A DNA stretch of 18,920 nt from Desulfobacterales bacterium. GTDB taxonomy: Bacteria > Desulfobacterota > Desulfobacteria > Desulfobacterales > JAHEIW01. Below are positions 1-8,021 of the stretch, piece by piece. Under the pieces are notes generated by a model. It ran no database searches. It had not been told where the DNA came from and saw only the letters and a list, made by a program, of their open reading frames with translations. The position numbers and the translations under genes were made by a program. Every line of letters starts with the position of its first letter. The stretch's first letter is position 1. The stretch is from the NCBI GenBank assembly GCA_030145015.1, contig JAQYWI010000105.1, positions 1 through 18,920 on the forward strand, in the 5' to 3' direction.

Positions 1-537
1 AAAAAAAGGGACTTATTTCTCAGGAATCATATATTTATGGACGTCCCCACCCTGTCTCTCCTCAATACTGCTGTTCAATAATTAAAAGGAGCACAAAGAT
101 TCTAATATTTATAGAATAATTCTAAATTCCCCTGATTTTTAGCTGCTCCCAAACGCAGTATTTTTGAGTTATATTTTATTAAAAATGGCGGTTTTTGGGG
201 ATTTGGTCCCCGCAAACGCAAGGTTTTTGAGTTACCCTCGGTTTTTTAGCATTACAACGTGCTGTAATAATGATATATAATAATATTGAACAGGCTCTAA
301 TTATCTAATCTGTGTAATCCGCGAAATCTGCGGATATTATTTTATCTGTGGATCTATCTGCTACCCGAAAATGTTCCTAAGTTTTTTATTTGTTTTCAGC
401 GAGGTTATGGGTTATGGAAAAAGCCAGCGAATCCGGAGCCGGTATCTTAAAAGGCTGAATTTGACTCCGATTCTTCCGAATAACGTCATATGAGATTAAA
501 CCGTTGAAATCTGTTTTAATTATTGCATATTGCACCG
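1..537. other. Gene-free left edge with short repeats
   Basis: I see no convincing gene here. The stretch is AT-rich. It holds a 21-nt direct repeat at 151-171 and 214-234 (18 of 21 bases equal, ending in TTTTTGAGTTA), a small hairpin at 197-211 (GGGGA, five-base loop, TCCCC), and one copy of the 39-nt repeat listed separately at 325-363. No clear -35/-10 pair could be chosen for the gene that follows. A 40-codon ATG frame at 371-493 has no ribosome binding site and no recognisable product. Confidence 0.6.
325..363. repeat. 39-nt dispersed repeat, left copy
   Basis: This 39-base block, built from ATCTGCGG and ATCTGTGG words, recurs at 1970-2008 in the same orientation with a single mismatch. 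The two copies lie on either side of the VKOR-DsbA gene. Further partial ATCTGTG/ATCTGCG words lie just upstream of both copies. It is probably a member of a degenerate intergenic repeat family; a role in moving the gene between them is only a possibility. Confidence 0.75.
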
Positions 538-1815
538 ATGGCTAAATCGCGTAAGGTCAAAAAGAAAATCGAAGCGAACCTAAAGAAACCCGGGGACAAA
601 CGGAGTGGGTGGTTTGTCATTATCCTTGGAGCAGCCGGACTTGGTATATGCTTTTATCTTTATTCCTTTCACATTGAGCTGCTCATGGGTGAGATCAAGA
701 GCGGGCCATTATGCGGCGCCGATAATGGGCTCGGATGCCATTCAGTGGCGTCCGGTCCATACAGCAGCATGCTGGGGCTTCCGCTGGCTTTGTGGGGAGC
801 TGTATTTTACAGCACACTGGTGCTGCTGGGATTTGGAGGGGTTATTTTTTGGCGGGACTGTGGCAGGGTGTTTCTGCGTTGGGCATTCTTCCTTGCTGTT
901 TTCGGTTTGGCCTTTGATCTATATCTTGGCTATACGATGATTTTTCGAATAAGGGCAGTCTGCTGGCTCTGCGCCGCAACGTATGCAATTAATTTTCTGA
1001 TCATCATTGTCCTTGTAAAAGAGGTCTGGAGGGAGCCCAAGCCCCGGATTTCTTTAGGCGCCATACTCCCCGGGACGAAAGATGCACAGGGGATCGATCT
1101 TTATTACCGCAATGTTATTAAAGGACTTCTTATCGGGGGTATCTTACTCGCAGCTGTCGTTGGTGTCGCAGGCTCTCAATTCCTTTCCAAATCACTGACA
1201 GAAGATGATCGTGAGCAGTTGGTAAAAATGAAAAAGAATTTGGCACAACAAAAGCCCATGGTCATTGAAGTGAAAAACCGGCCTGTTATGGGCTCCGATG
1301 ATGCAAACGTTACGGTCGTTGAATTCAGTGATTTCTTATGTCCTTTCTGCGCCAAGGGATCCAGGTATATTAAGCTTACAGAGTCCGGCACTCATGATAC
1401 CGCTCGTTTTGTTTTTCGGCACTACCCGCTGGATAAGTCCTGTAACAGGAAGCTGCGCTCAAATGTGCACCCGGGCGCCTGTTTGCTGGCTGAAGGGGCC
1501 GAATGCGCTTTTGAGCAGAACAAGTTTTGGGAATATCACGATATCGCTTTTGAAACCGAGGGGAGTATTTCCCGTTCGGTGGTGCTGGATAACGCTTCGA
1601 AAATAGGGCTGGATTTAGGTGAATTTAAAGGTTGCCTGGATTCCGGCCGTGGCCTTAAGGCCGTGCGCGAGGACATTGAAGCCGCATTCAATGCTGGGGT
1701 AAAAAGTACACCGACATTATTTATTAATGGCAGAAGACTTAGAGGTATTCCCAAGCCTTGGATGCTGAATGAAATTTTGCAATATAGTCAGAAACATCTT
1801 CCCCCGCCTAAATGA
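538..1815 (+). CDS. VKOR-DsbA fusion, disulfide bond formation protein
   Basis: Membrane enzyme that probably makes disulfide bonds in exported proteins by passing electrons from a thioredoxin-like domain through a VKOR domain to quinone. The frame opens at TTG 523, but ATG 538 gives a natural basic start (MAKSRKVKKK), so 425 residues are used here. Four helices at about 25-45, 78-100, 112-135 and 142-162 form the VKOR part. It has the loop cysteines C59 and C67 (PLCG, LGCHS) and the quinone-side pair CWLC (C142, C145). A fifth helix at 194-212 leads to a periplasmic DsbA/DsbG-like domain with CPFC (C268, C271) and the cis-proline loop TPT (P392). All redox cysteines expected for a working relay are present. 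The gene stands alone, bracketed by a 39-nt repeat. The family is certain; the exact substrates are unknown. Confidence 0.93.
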   Translation: MAKSRKVKKKIEANLKKPGDKRSGWFVIILGAAGLGICFYLYSFHIELLMGEIKSGPLCGADNGLGCHSVASGPYSSMLGLPLALWGAVFYSTLVLLGFGGVIFWRDCGRVFLRWAFFLAVFGLAFDLYLGYTMIFRIRAVCWLCAATYAINFLIIIVLVKEVWREPKPRISLGAILPGTKDAQGIDLYYRNVIKGLLIGGILLAAVVGVAGSQFLSKSLTEDDREQLVKMKKNLAQQKPMVIEVKNRPVMGSDDANVTVVEFSDFLCPFCAKGSRYIKLTESGTHDTARFVFRHYPLDKSCNRKLRSNVHPGACLLAEGAECAFEQNKFWEYHDIAFETEGSISRSVVLDNASKIGLDLGEFKGCLDSGRGLKAVREDIEAAFNAGVKSTPTLFINGRRLRGIPKPWMLNEILQYSQKHLPPPK

Positions 1816-1896
1816 TCCAAAACTTCTTACCCTTGCTGGCCGTTCATCCATGAAATAAAAAATGCGCCCCAAATCTTTTTCCGGGACACAGATCTG

Positions 1897-1940
1897 CACA
1901 GATGTTCACAGATTTATTCTTTTATCTGTGTTCATCTGCG
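1897..1940. repeat. Imperfect inverted repeat after the VKOR gene
   Basis: Two 17-nt arms, 1897-1913 and 1924-1940, match as an inverted repeat at 14 of 17 positions around a 10-nt AT-rich loop. The arms are made of the ATCTGTG/ATCTGCG words also found in the flanking 39-nt repeats. The element lies about 80 nt past the VKOR stop codon. It could act as a weak transcription end, but no T-run directly follows the right arm except TTTT about 6 nt later, so a terminator is not claimed. Confidence 0.55.
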
Positions 1941-1969
1941 TTCTAGTTTTTTTTATAAATAATCTGCGT

Positions 1970-2008
1970 AATCTGCGGATATTATTTAATCTGTGGATCT
2001 ATCTGCTA
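1970..2008. repeat. 39-nt dispersed repeat, right copy
   Basis: Direct partner of the block at 325-363, with one mismatch in 39 bases (an A for a T at the centre). A shorter fragment of the same words follows at 2010-2023. It lies in the gap between the VKOR-DsbA gene and the convergent lipoprotein gene. Confidence 0.75.
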
Positions 2009-2058
2009 TAATCTGCGGATATTTTATAAGCTGCAAATTGTTGGATGCTTCTGGCGCT

Positions 2059-2496
2059 TTAGCCAAAGATGGGCGATTCGAAATAATGCCCGATGATTTG
2101 AAAATCCCTATCCCAGAATCCTTTCATCAAGGTGATCTTTTCCTGACCGTTTCCGAGCTCATATTCCGTGTCATAGATCAAGACGACAAAGGTTCCCGAT
2201 AAATCGCCCATTTTGACGTTCTTCTGAATTTTCCAGTTTTTCAGTGTATAGGACTGCAGCTCACCCAAACGGGTCTCAACCATTTCTTTTATATAATTCC
2301 AGTCTTCCTGTCGTGTATAGTTCCAGAATAATTCCGAATAGTATTCTCCATTTCCAACACCGCCGGTTGTAAACCGATGGTCAAGAAATTCTTCCGCCAA
2401 AGCGCGGGCGCCCTCCGTACTGCTCATAAAGCCGCAGCCACCAGCAATCAAGGTGATCAGAGCTGCAAAACCGATTAAAGTCCGTTTGAAATTCAT
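2059..2496 (-). CDS. Small predicted lipoprotein, function unknown
   Basis: A 145-residue protein with a lipoprotein signal: MNFKR, a hydrophobic run at about 7-19, then a lipobox AGGC with the lipidated cysteine at C21. The mature part of about 125 residues is polar, with many aromatic residues, and looks like a small alpha/beta domain (motifs such as FWNYTRQEDW and TFVVLIYDTEYE). I do not recognise a family; the pattern (A..EFLDHRF, Y..F, TLKNW) recalls DUF4019/NTF2-like lipoproteins but this is not secure. A strong Shine-Dalgarno (GAGGAGG) about 10 nt before the ATG supports both the start and expression. Residue D after the cysteine, which would hold the protein at the inner membrane, is absent (GF follows), so an outer-membrane location is possible. 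It stands 373 nt downstream of the amidase and is likely its own unit. Confidence 0.8.
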   Translation of the reverse strand: MNFKRTLIGFAALITLIAGGCGFMSSTEGARALAEEFLDHRFTTGGVGNGEYYSELFWNYTRQEDWNYIKEMVETRLGELQSYTLKNWKIQKNVKMGDLSGTFVVLIYDTEYELGNGQEKITLMKGFWDRDFQIIGHYFESPIFG

Positions 2497-2869
2497 TTTT
2501 AGCTATCCTCCTCTACGATTCATGCCGTCGGGCACCAGGCAGATTTGTTTTCGGCGGGTGTGAAAGTTTATTTTTTTCATCGAGATGGTTACCTGTCTGC
2601 CGAGTTAACATTTTATGTTTTTATCTCCCGTTAAAACTGGTGGCGGCAATACCAGAACAATGTTTAAAATAAAAGGCGTCCGGTTCTATTTTCGGTTTTT
2701 TTAATTTAAATCTTTAGCAGAGATTAAGCGTGAGCTTTACGAAGTTTAAAAAGTCGCCTGCGGGCTTTAAGCTCACACCTTTAATCGTGGCTGAAACCCA
2801 CTCCCACTGGCTGTTTGGCATAAGTCAACTTTTATTCTATCTATGGGAAGAAAAAGGTAAGGCGCGTTC
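2497..2869. other. Gene-free gap with an inverted repeat
   Basis: No gene is seen in these 373 nt between the amidase and the lipoprotein. The promoter of the lipoprotein gene should lie at the left part. The main structure is an inverted repeat: 2722-2737 (GATTAAGCGTGAGCTT) pairs with 2769-2786 with a two-base bulge, around a loop of about 31 nt. No T-run follows in the minus direction, so it is not called a terminator. Confidence 0.5.
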
Positions 2870-4366
2870 TTAGGCAAATACAGGCGGACGCTTATCAAAC
2901 CACGGCTGCGCTTTTTCGAGCTGCGCTGCCAGCCGCAGCAAAGTGGCTTCATCTCCATAACGGCCCATAAAGTGCACGCCGCAGGGCAGCCCATCCGAGC
3001 TCCAATAAAGCGGCACAGACATCGCCGGTTGACCGGTGAAATTCGCCAGGGGTGTAAAGGGGGTTTTCGAAAGGTTTTGTACCGCCAGCTTGTCGATCGC
3101 TCCGGTAGCCAATAGGAAGCGGCCCAATCCTAACACATTGATAATCTTCAGTAAAGCAAGTTCGATTGGTTTGGGATCAAGTTCGCCGATTTTCACAGGC
3201 GGGTAAGCCAGCGTGGGGGTCAGGTAAATATCATATGCCTCGTGAAAACGGCCCGTGATTCGGGCAGCGCGTTCCCATTCTCGCCTGGCCTTTACGATAT
3301 GACCGGCAGAATACGTGCGGCCCAATAAACCGAGGGTCCAGGTAACGGCTTCTACGTCGGATGGTTTTGCTTTGCGACCCAGAAGGGGAACAAGATCGTC
3401 AATAAGTGCGGCGACTTCACCGGAATACAGGACGATAAGGCCTTTGGCCAGGGCTTGGCCGTCAACATCCGGTTGTGCTTCCTCGACCTCGTGGCCCAAT
3501 TCCTCCAGCAGGCGGGCGGTATGCTCCACCGCCTGGATGCATTCCGGATGAACTGCAGTATCAATTGGCGATTGTGTGTTAAATGCAATTCTGAGAGGCC
3601 CGGGACTTTGCTGGATTTCGTCTAAATAGGGTCGGTGTGGCTCAGGAATGACATAAGGTGCGCCGATATCAGGGCCCTGGGTTGCATCAAGGATAGCCGC
3701 ACTGTCCCGCACCGATCGACTGATGACATGTTCGACAACAGCGCCTTGCCAGGTCCTGCCATGGATCGGGCCATTCGGCGTGCGACCCCGGGTTACTTTC
3801 AAGCCAAACAGGCCGCAACACGCAGCCGGAATGCGTATAGACCCGGCACCATCATTTGCCGAGGCCATTGGCACCATGCCGCCGGCAACAGCAGCGGCAG
3901 ATCCACCGCTTGATCCGCCGGGTGTATGCTCCGTATTCCAGGGATTGCGGGTCGGCCCGTGTAACTCAGGCTCGGTGACTCCCTTCAATCCGAATTCCGG
4001 GATGTTGGTTTTGCCTAAAATCACGAGTCCGGCTTTTTTGTAACGCTTTACGAGTTCGCTGTCCCGTGCCGGAATATAATTTTTTAAGGCCCTGGATCCC
4101 ATGGTCTGGGGGACGCCGGCAAAATCTCCTAATAGATCTTTTAACAGAAAAGGCACACCGGCAAAGGGACCATCGGGCAGGTTGTTTTGGACCGTCTCGC
4201 GGGCCAGATCATACATGGTCGTGATGACGGCATTCAAAGCGGGATTGACGCGTTCGATTCGAGTTATGGCTTCTTCGCAGACTTCGGCAGGCGAAACTTC
4301 CCTTTTCTTAACCAGCTCCGCTAACCCCATGCCATCGTATTGAGCATACTCCTTAAAGCCACCCAT
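2870..4366 (-). CDS. Amidase-signature family hydrolase
   Basis: A 498-residue enzyme of the amidase-signature family, which cleaves amide bonds with a Ser-cisSer-Lys triad. The catalytic lysine is K76 (FLLKDL), the serine pair S152-S153 lies in PGGSSGGSA, and the nucleophile is S176 in GAGSIRIPA, followed by CCGLFGLK. The form [12 protein letters not shown] and the whole length resemble amidases related to 6-aminohexanoate cyclic-dimer hydrolase (NylA type) more than GatA. The natural substrate cannot be read from the sequence. No signal peptide is seen, so it is cytoplasmic. The start is supported by a GGAGG sequence about 8 nt upstream. It has no GatB or GatC neighbour, which argues against tRNA amidation. 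A second, different amidase of the family lies at the right end of the window. Confidence 0.92.
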   Translation of the reverse strand: MGGFKEYAQYDGMGLAELVKKREVSPAEVCEEAITRIERVNPALNAVITTMYDLARETVQNNLPDGPFAGVPFLLKDLLGDFAGVPQTMGSRALKNYIPARDSELVKRYKKAGLVILGKTNIPEFGLKGVTEPELHGPTRNPWNTEHTPGGSSGGSAAAVAGGMVPMASANDGAGSIRIPAACCGLFGLKVTRGRTPNGPIHGRTWQGAVVEHVISRSVRDSAAILDATQGPDIGAPYVIPEPHRPYLDEIQQSPGPLRIAFNTQSPIDTAVHPECIQAVEHTARLLEELGHEVEEAQPDVDGQALAKGLIVLYSGEVAALIDDLVPLLGRKAKPSDVEAVTWTLGLLGRTYSAGHIVKARREWERAARITGRFHEAYDIYLTPTLAYPPVKIGELDPKPIELALLKIINVLGLGRFLLATGAIDKLAVQNLSKTPFTPLANFTGQPAMSVPLYWSSDGLPCGVHFMGRYGDEATLLRLAAQLEKAQPWFDKRPPVFA

Positions 4367-4441
4367 ATAGGCCTCCGGAAAAATGGATTTAGATCAGGTG
4401 TATTCATAGCCAATGGGAACGGGTGGATCAAGTAAAAATAA

Positions 4442-4631
4442 GTGCCTAAAATGAACTAAAATGAGCTAAAGTGCCTAAAGTTGTGGTGTCGCTTCGCTCC
4501 ATCTTTTATAAAAGTGATCGTTCGACCCTGTCGTTAGACCCTGTCGTTAGACCCTGAGGCTCTCGAAGGGAGGCTCTCGAAGGGAGGCTCTCGACAGGCA
4601 GAATTTCCTAACTTTTGTCACTTTAGATCAC
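4442..4631. repeat. Repeat-built, MITE-like intergenic block
   Basis: This block fills most of the gap between the metallophosphoesterase and the amidase. Its left edge has four units of a 9-10 nt word, RTG-N(2-3)-CTAAA, at 4442-4479. Its right edge has the same word reversed (TTTAGATCAC, 4622-4631). Between them are two small tandem arrays: a 13-nt unit GACCCTGTCGTTA at 4524-4536 and 4537-4549 with a partial third copy, and a 14-nt unit AGGCTCTCGAAGGG at 4557-4570 and 4571-4584 with a variant third copy at 4585-4598. CCTGTCG (4527-4533) and CGACAGG (4592-4598) form an inverted pair. No ORF lies inside. Inverted ends suggest a small non-autonomous element, but no target duplication was established. 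Confidence 0.55.
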
Positions 4632-4659
4632 TCGCTTTGTTGGGCATTTTTGAGATCGT

Positions 4660-5415
4660 TTAGTTTTGATGGGAAACCGGGTGGGTGGCGTTCTGATGGT
4701 GGGCAGATGACACAGAGACCGTGTCAGTCCCCGGGGATTTTAGCGGTTCGGCTGAATCCGTTGTTTTTTTAAGCGACGTTTCATTATCGGTTACGTTTAC
4801 GTAATATGTCGGCAGTTCGGTCCAGGCGCCGGTGTTTAAGTACCTGATCCCATTAATAAACTGTTCTTCAGCAAAATGGGTATGGCCGCAGGCGACGGCT
4901 TCGAATCCGTTTTTTGCGGCGTAATTTACAGCATTCAGCATTACGTTTTTACGAAGATACCCGTAGAACCGCTTCCATTTTTTGGCATATTCTGCCACGT
5001 GAACCGGACGGGCGCCCAGTTTAACCCTCAGATCGTGCATCATTTTAAAGGTCTTTATAAAAACCCGGCTTTGGGGCATGACCTTATCAAAAAAATCTCC
5101 ATGGGTGATGAATACTCTTTTTTGGATGCGGTGATAAGGCTTTATCTGTATTTGGCCTAAATTCTGAGGGATGTAGCCATTGTCGTGATTTCCCCGCACC
5201 CAGACCACCTTTTGCCGATAGGACATCTGTTCGAAGCGGTTCAGTATCTGCTGGTCTGCCGGTTTCAATTTCGCATAAGGATTCTCAATAATATCTCCAT
5301 TCAAAATTAACTCAGCATCTTCAGAAATAGCATTAAGAAAACACTCGAAGTTCTGATATAAAAAATATTTGGATCCAATATGCAAATCGCTCACTATTAT
5401 CGCATTCATTTTCAT
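4660..5415 (-). CDS. Metallophosphoesterase (LpxH/calcineurin-like)
   Basis: A 251-residue phosphoesterase with the full set of metal ligands of the calcineurin-like fold: D10-x-H12 (SDLH), D41 (NGD), N76-H77 (RGNHD), H105 (THGDFF) and H178-x-H180 (CGHTH). The order and spacing resemble UDP-2,3-diacylglucosamine hydrolase (LpxH) of lipid A synthesis and its relatives, but the family includes other enzymes, so the substrate is left open. The core ends near residue 208; the last 43 residues are polar and rich in Ser, Thr and His, look disordered, and are unusual for the family. No signal peptide or membrane helix is seen. The first ATG lacks a clear ribosome binding site; a second ATG two codons later is equally possible. 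The gene stands 128 nt past the upstream histidine kinase. Confidence 0.88.
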   Translation of the reverse strand: MKMNAIIVSDLHIGSKYFLYQNFECFLNAISEDAELILNGDIIENPYAKLKPADQQILNRFEQMSYRQKVVWVRGNHDNGYIPQNLGQIQIKPYHRIQKRVFITHGDFFDKVMPQSRVFIKTFKMMHDLRVKLGARPVHVAEYAKKWKRFYGYLRKNVMLNAVNYAAKNGFEAVACGHTHFAEEQFINGIRYLNTGAWTELPTYYVNVTDNETSLKKTTDSAEPLKSPGTDTVSVSSAHHQNATHPVSHQN

Positions 5416-5515
5416 ATAGTTATAATAAAAACTAAAAGTTTGAAATCAAGATAAAACCCGGTTCCTTGAATTTATTATAGAACATTGCCAGAATAATTAA
5501 TATTCTTTAAAAAAT

Positions 5516-5534
5516 TTAAGGCATTTTAGCTCAC
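5516..5534. repeat. CTAAA-word repeat, minus orientation
   Basis: Read on the minus strand this is GTGAGCTAAA followed by ATGCCTTAA, two units of the same RTG-N(2-3)-CTAAA word that forms the clusters at 4442-4479 and 12258-12295. It sits just beyond the stop codon of the histidine kinase gene. Confidence 0.5.
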
Positions 5535-5543
5535 TTGCGTCTA

Positions 5544-7781
5544 TCATTTTTTCATTATTTGCGTGATCTTCCCCGACAGCTCTTCCAGGGTGAAGGGTTT
5601 CTGCATAAAGCCATCACAGCCGCGTTCTAAAAGCTCAATTGCCTGACCGTCCACGCTGTATCCGCTTGAAAGCAGGACTTTCACATCCGGATTAATTGCT
5701 TTGATTTTGTCATAGACTTCCCCACCGCCCATGTCCGGCATAATGATGTCCAAAACGACCATTTTGATTTTATCTTTGTTGGCTTCAAAAATATCAACTG
5801 CTTCTGTGCCGTTCTTAGCCGCAAGCACGGTGTATCCTAATTTTTCAAGCATGTTGACACCCACATTCAACACCAGTTCCTCATCGTCAACGATCAGCAA
5901 CGTCCCGCTGCCCTTTATTAATTTAGCGGTGGTGCCATCCACGCCTTCGACATCTTTTTCGGAGGCAGGCAAAAAAATGGTGAAGGTCGTCCCCCGACCT
6001 TTTTTAGACTCGACATCGATGTATCCATCATGGCTCTTAATAATGCCGTAAACCGAGGCCAATCCCAGACCGGTACCGCGGCCCATTTCTTTTGTGGTGA
6101 AAAACGGATCAAATATACGTTCCAGGATCTGATTATCCATGCCGGCACCGCTGTCGGTGATGGTTAATTGAAGATAGTTACCGGGCGTCGGGCTATAATG
6201 CTTGCTTTTGATATTCACATGGGTTTCATTTTTTGTTTTTAGAAAAAGCTTACCGCCGCCGGGCATCGCATCGGCTGCATTCACATAGAGGTTTAGCAGC
6301 ACCTGTTCGATTTGCCCCTGGTCGGCTTCTACTGGAAACAGGTCTTCATCAAATTCTCGCTGGATGGTTATTTCTTTGCGGGTGCGTCCAAAGGTTTCCG
6401 CGCTTTCATCCACGATCTGGTTTAAATCAACAGGCTTTACATTAAATTTTCCTTTGCGGGCATATCCCAGCATTTGCCGGGTGAGCAATGCGCCGCTTTT
6501 GACCTGTTTTTCAATTTTTTTCAAAGGCTCAAAAAATGGATGGTCGTTTTCAATTTCAAAAAGCATCAAAGATGTATTGCCCTGGATGTTCATCAGAAGA
6601 TTGTTAAAGTCATGGGCAATACCGCCGGCTAAAGTGCCGAGCGCTTCGAACCTCTGCGCTCGTAGAAACTGCACCTCCAGTTTTCTGCGTTCTTCCTCGG
6701 CCTTTTTGCGGGCGGTGATATCGACGATAAAGCCTCTCAAGCCCACCGGCTTACCCTCTTTAAAAATTGGAGCCGAATGAATCAAGACCGGGAAGGTTCC
6801 GCCATCTTTTCGCAGAGCCGTATACTCGTTGATGCCGCTTTTTTCACCACCCAATATTTTGGCGATGTTTTTCTGGGCGCGCTCCCGATCTTTCTGAATG
6901 ATCATGTCAATGCTTTTTAATCCCTTCTTAAGATCTTGCTGTGTATAACCGAAGTAGTTGAAGGCGTTGCGATTTGCAAATGTCAGTTTGCCTTCTAAAT
7001 CCGCCTCGAAAACAGTTTCCGGCATCATTTCAGCCAGCTCTCTGAATCTTTCTTCACTTTCCTTTAAAGCCGCTTCCGCCCGCCGGCGCTCTTTCATTTC
7101 ATCGTTTAGCTGTTCAAATGCTTCGCGATAGCGATTTTCCGATTCTTTCAACGTTTGCTGGTTTTTTATCAATTCCAGCTGATACCCTTTTTTCAAGCGC
7201 TCAAAAAAGAAAGACGTCACAATCACCAGCATGAAGGCGATATAAAACCGGACCTTGAACTCCTGAACAGACAGGTGGTCATTTCCGGAGATAACCAGCT
7301 CCAGAATTAACATGCTAAAAAATACAACCGATACCCAGATCAGGGCCCGTGTCGCCCCGAGGGCAAAAAACACGATCACCGTGAAAAGAAACGCCCACGG
7401 CATCCGGCTCAAATTGCCCTCGATGCCGATGGTATAGGCTAAAAAGAAGGCATATAGAGCAAATAAGCTGTTAACAAAATAGGAATAGATTTGACTTTCT
7501 TTTGATTTGTAACCGGGTTTGTTGATGACTACGAAAAGGCCGACAAGAAGCACAAACATGACAATTAAAACGAGTGCGACCAGGTAGCGTCCGATAATGA
7601 GGTCGTAGATCATAAAGTACCCGAGGACGGGGATTCCGACCAGCATGCATACCTTGACCAGATATCTCTGGTAGTCCAACTCAATAGAATCGGGGAGATT
7701 CATATCATCCTGGCTCTTTAGAAAAGCCATTTTAGTTAATTCTACCTCCTGACGGTAAATCGTAAACTTGTCTAAATGCAT
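5544..7781 (-). CDS. Membrane hybrid histidine kinase with PAS and receiver
   Basis: A 745-residue sensor kinase. The N-terminal 200 residues hold about six membrane helices (near 42-60, 66-86, 98-118, 126-142, 145-165, 179-194), with no recognised ligand domain. A coiled coil (200-245) leads to one PAS domain (about 246-360), then a HisKA domain with the phosphorylated H390 in GGIAHDFNN, and a HATPase_c domain with N501 (N box), D543-x-G-x-G and GTGLGLA. A C-terminal receiver has acidic D632-D633, phospho-acceptor D678 and K728. No HPt or DNA-binding output domain is present and no separate regulator gene is nearby, so its target is unknown. The first ATG has no ribosome binding site; an AGGAGG lies 14 nt before an internal ATG at 7730, which is a possible alternative start. 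It is a relative of the next upstream kinase. Confidence 0.93.
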   Translation of the reverse strand: MHLDKFTIYRQEVELTKMAFLKSQDDMNLPDSIELDYQRYLVKVCMLVGIPVLGYFMIYDLIIGRYLVALVLIVMFVLLVGLFVVINKPGYKSKESQIYSYFVNSLFALYAFFLAYTIGIEGNLSRMPWAFLFTVIVFFALGATRALIWVSVVFFSMLILELVISGNDHLSVQEFKVRFYIAFMLVIVTSFFFERLKKGYQLELIKNQQTLKESENRYREAFEQLNDEMKERRRAEAALKESEERFRELAEMMPETVFEADLEGKLTFANRNAFNYFGYTQQDLKKGLKSIDMIIQKDRERAQKNIAKILGGEKSGINEYTALRKDGGTFPVLIHSAPIFKEGKPVGLRGFIVDITARKKAEEERRKLEVQFLRAQRFEALGTLAGGIAHDFNNLLMNIQGNTSLMLFEIENDHPFFEPLKKIEKQVKSGALLTRQMLGYARKGKFNVKPVDLNQIVDESAETFGRTRKEITIQREFDEDLFPVEADQGQIEQVLLNLYVNAADAMPGGGKLFLKTKNETHVNIKSKHYSPTPGNYLQLTITDSGAGMDNQILERIFDPFFTTKEMGRGTGLGLASVYGIIKSHDGYIDVESKKGRGTTFTIFLPASEKDVEGVDGTTAKLIKGSGTLLIVDDEELVLNVGVNMLEKLGYTVLAAKNGTEAVDIFEANKDKIKMVVLDIIMPDMGGGEVYDKIKAINPDVKVLLSSGYSVDGQAIELLERGCDGFMQKPFTLEELSGKITQIMKK

Positions 7782-8021
7782 TCAAGCTAAAAGTGAATAC
7801 GATTACACGATTATATGATTATACCCTTAAAATGATTTAATGCCAAAATTTTCTTTGCAGAGGAGTTCTTGCCCGCAATTAATGCTATTCAGAAGGCCGT
7901 TTTTTGACAACCACTATAGAGGAAGGGAATATGTGCGGGACTTTTTACCTAAAGGCGCGTCTAATCTATACAGTCAACTCTCAGCTCTGTATTAACGTAA
8001 TAAAAAGATTCCGTTAATTTT

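Noticed and set aside
371..493. 40-codon ORF before the VKOR-DsbA gene
   Set aside because: No ribosome binding site, no family likeness, and it is short enough to be chance.
1993..2202. 69-codon plus-strand frame
   Set aside because: It begins inside the 39-nt repeat and then overlaps the lipoprotein gene on the other strand; it is a shadow.
4524..4598. CRISPR-like short tandem repeats
   Set aside because: The 13- and 14-nt units are directly adjacent with no unique spacers, and no cas gene is present.
7882..7995. 37-codon ORF on the plus strand between the two kinases
   Set aside because: The GAGGAG upstream is too far from the ATG, the product matches nothing I know, and the length is within chance.
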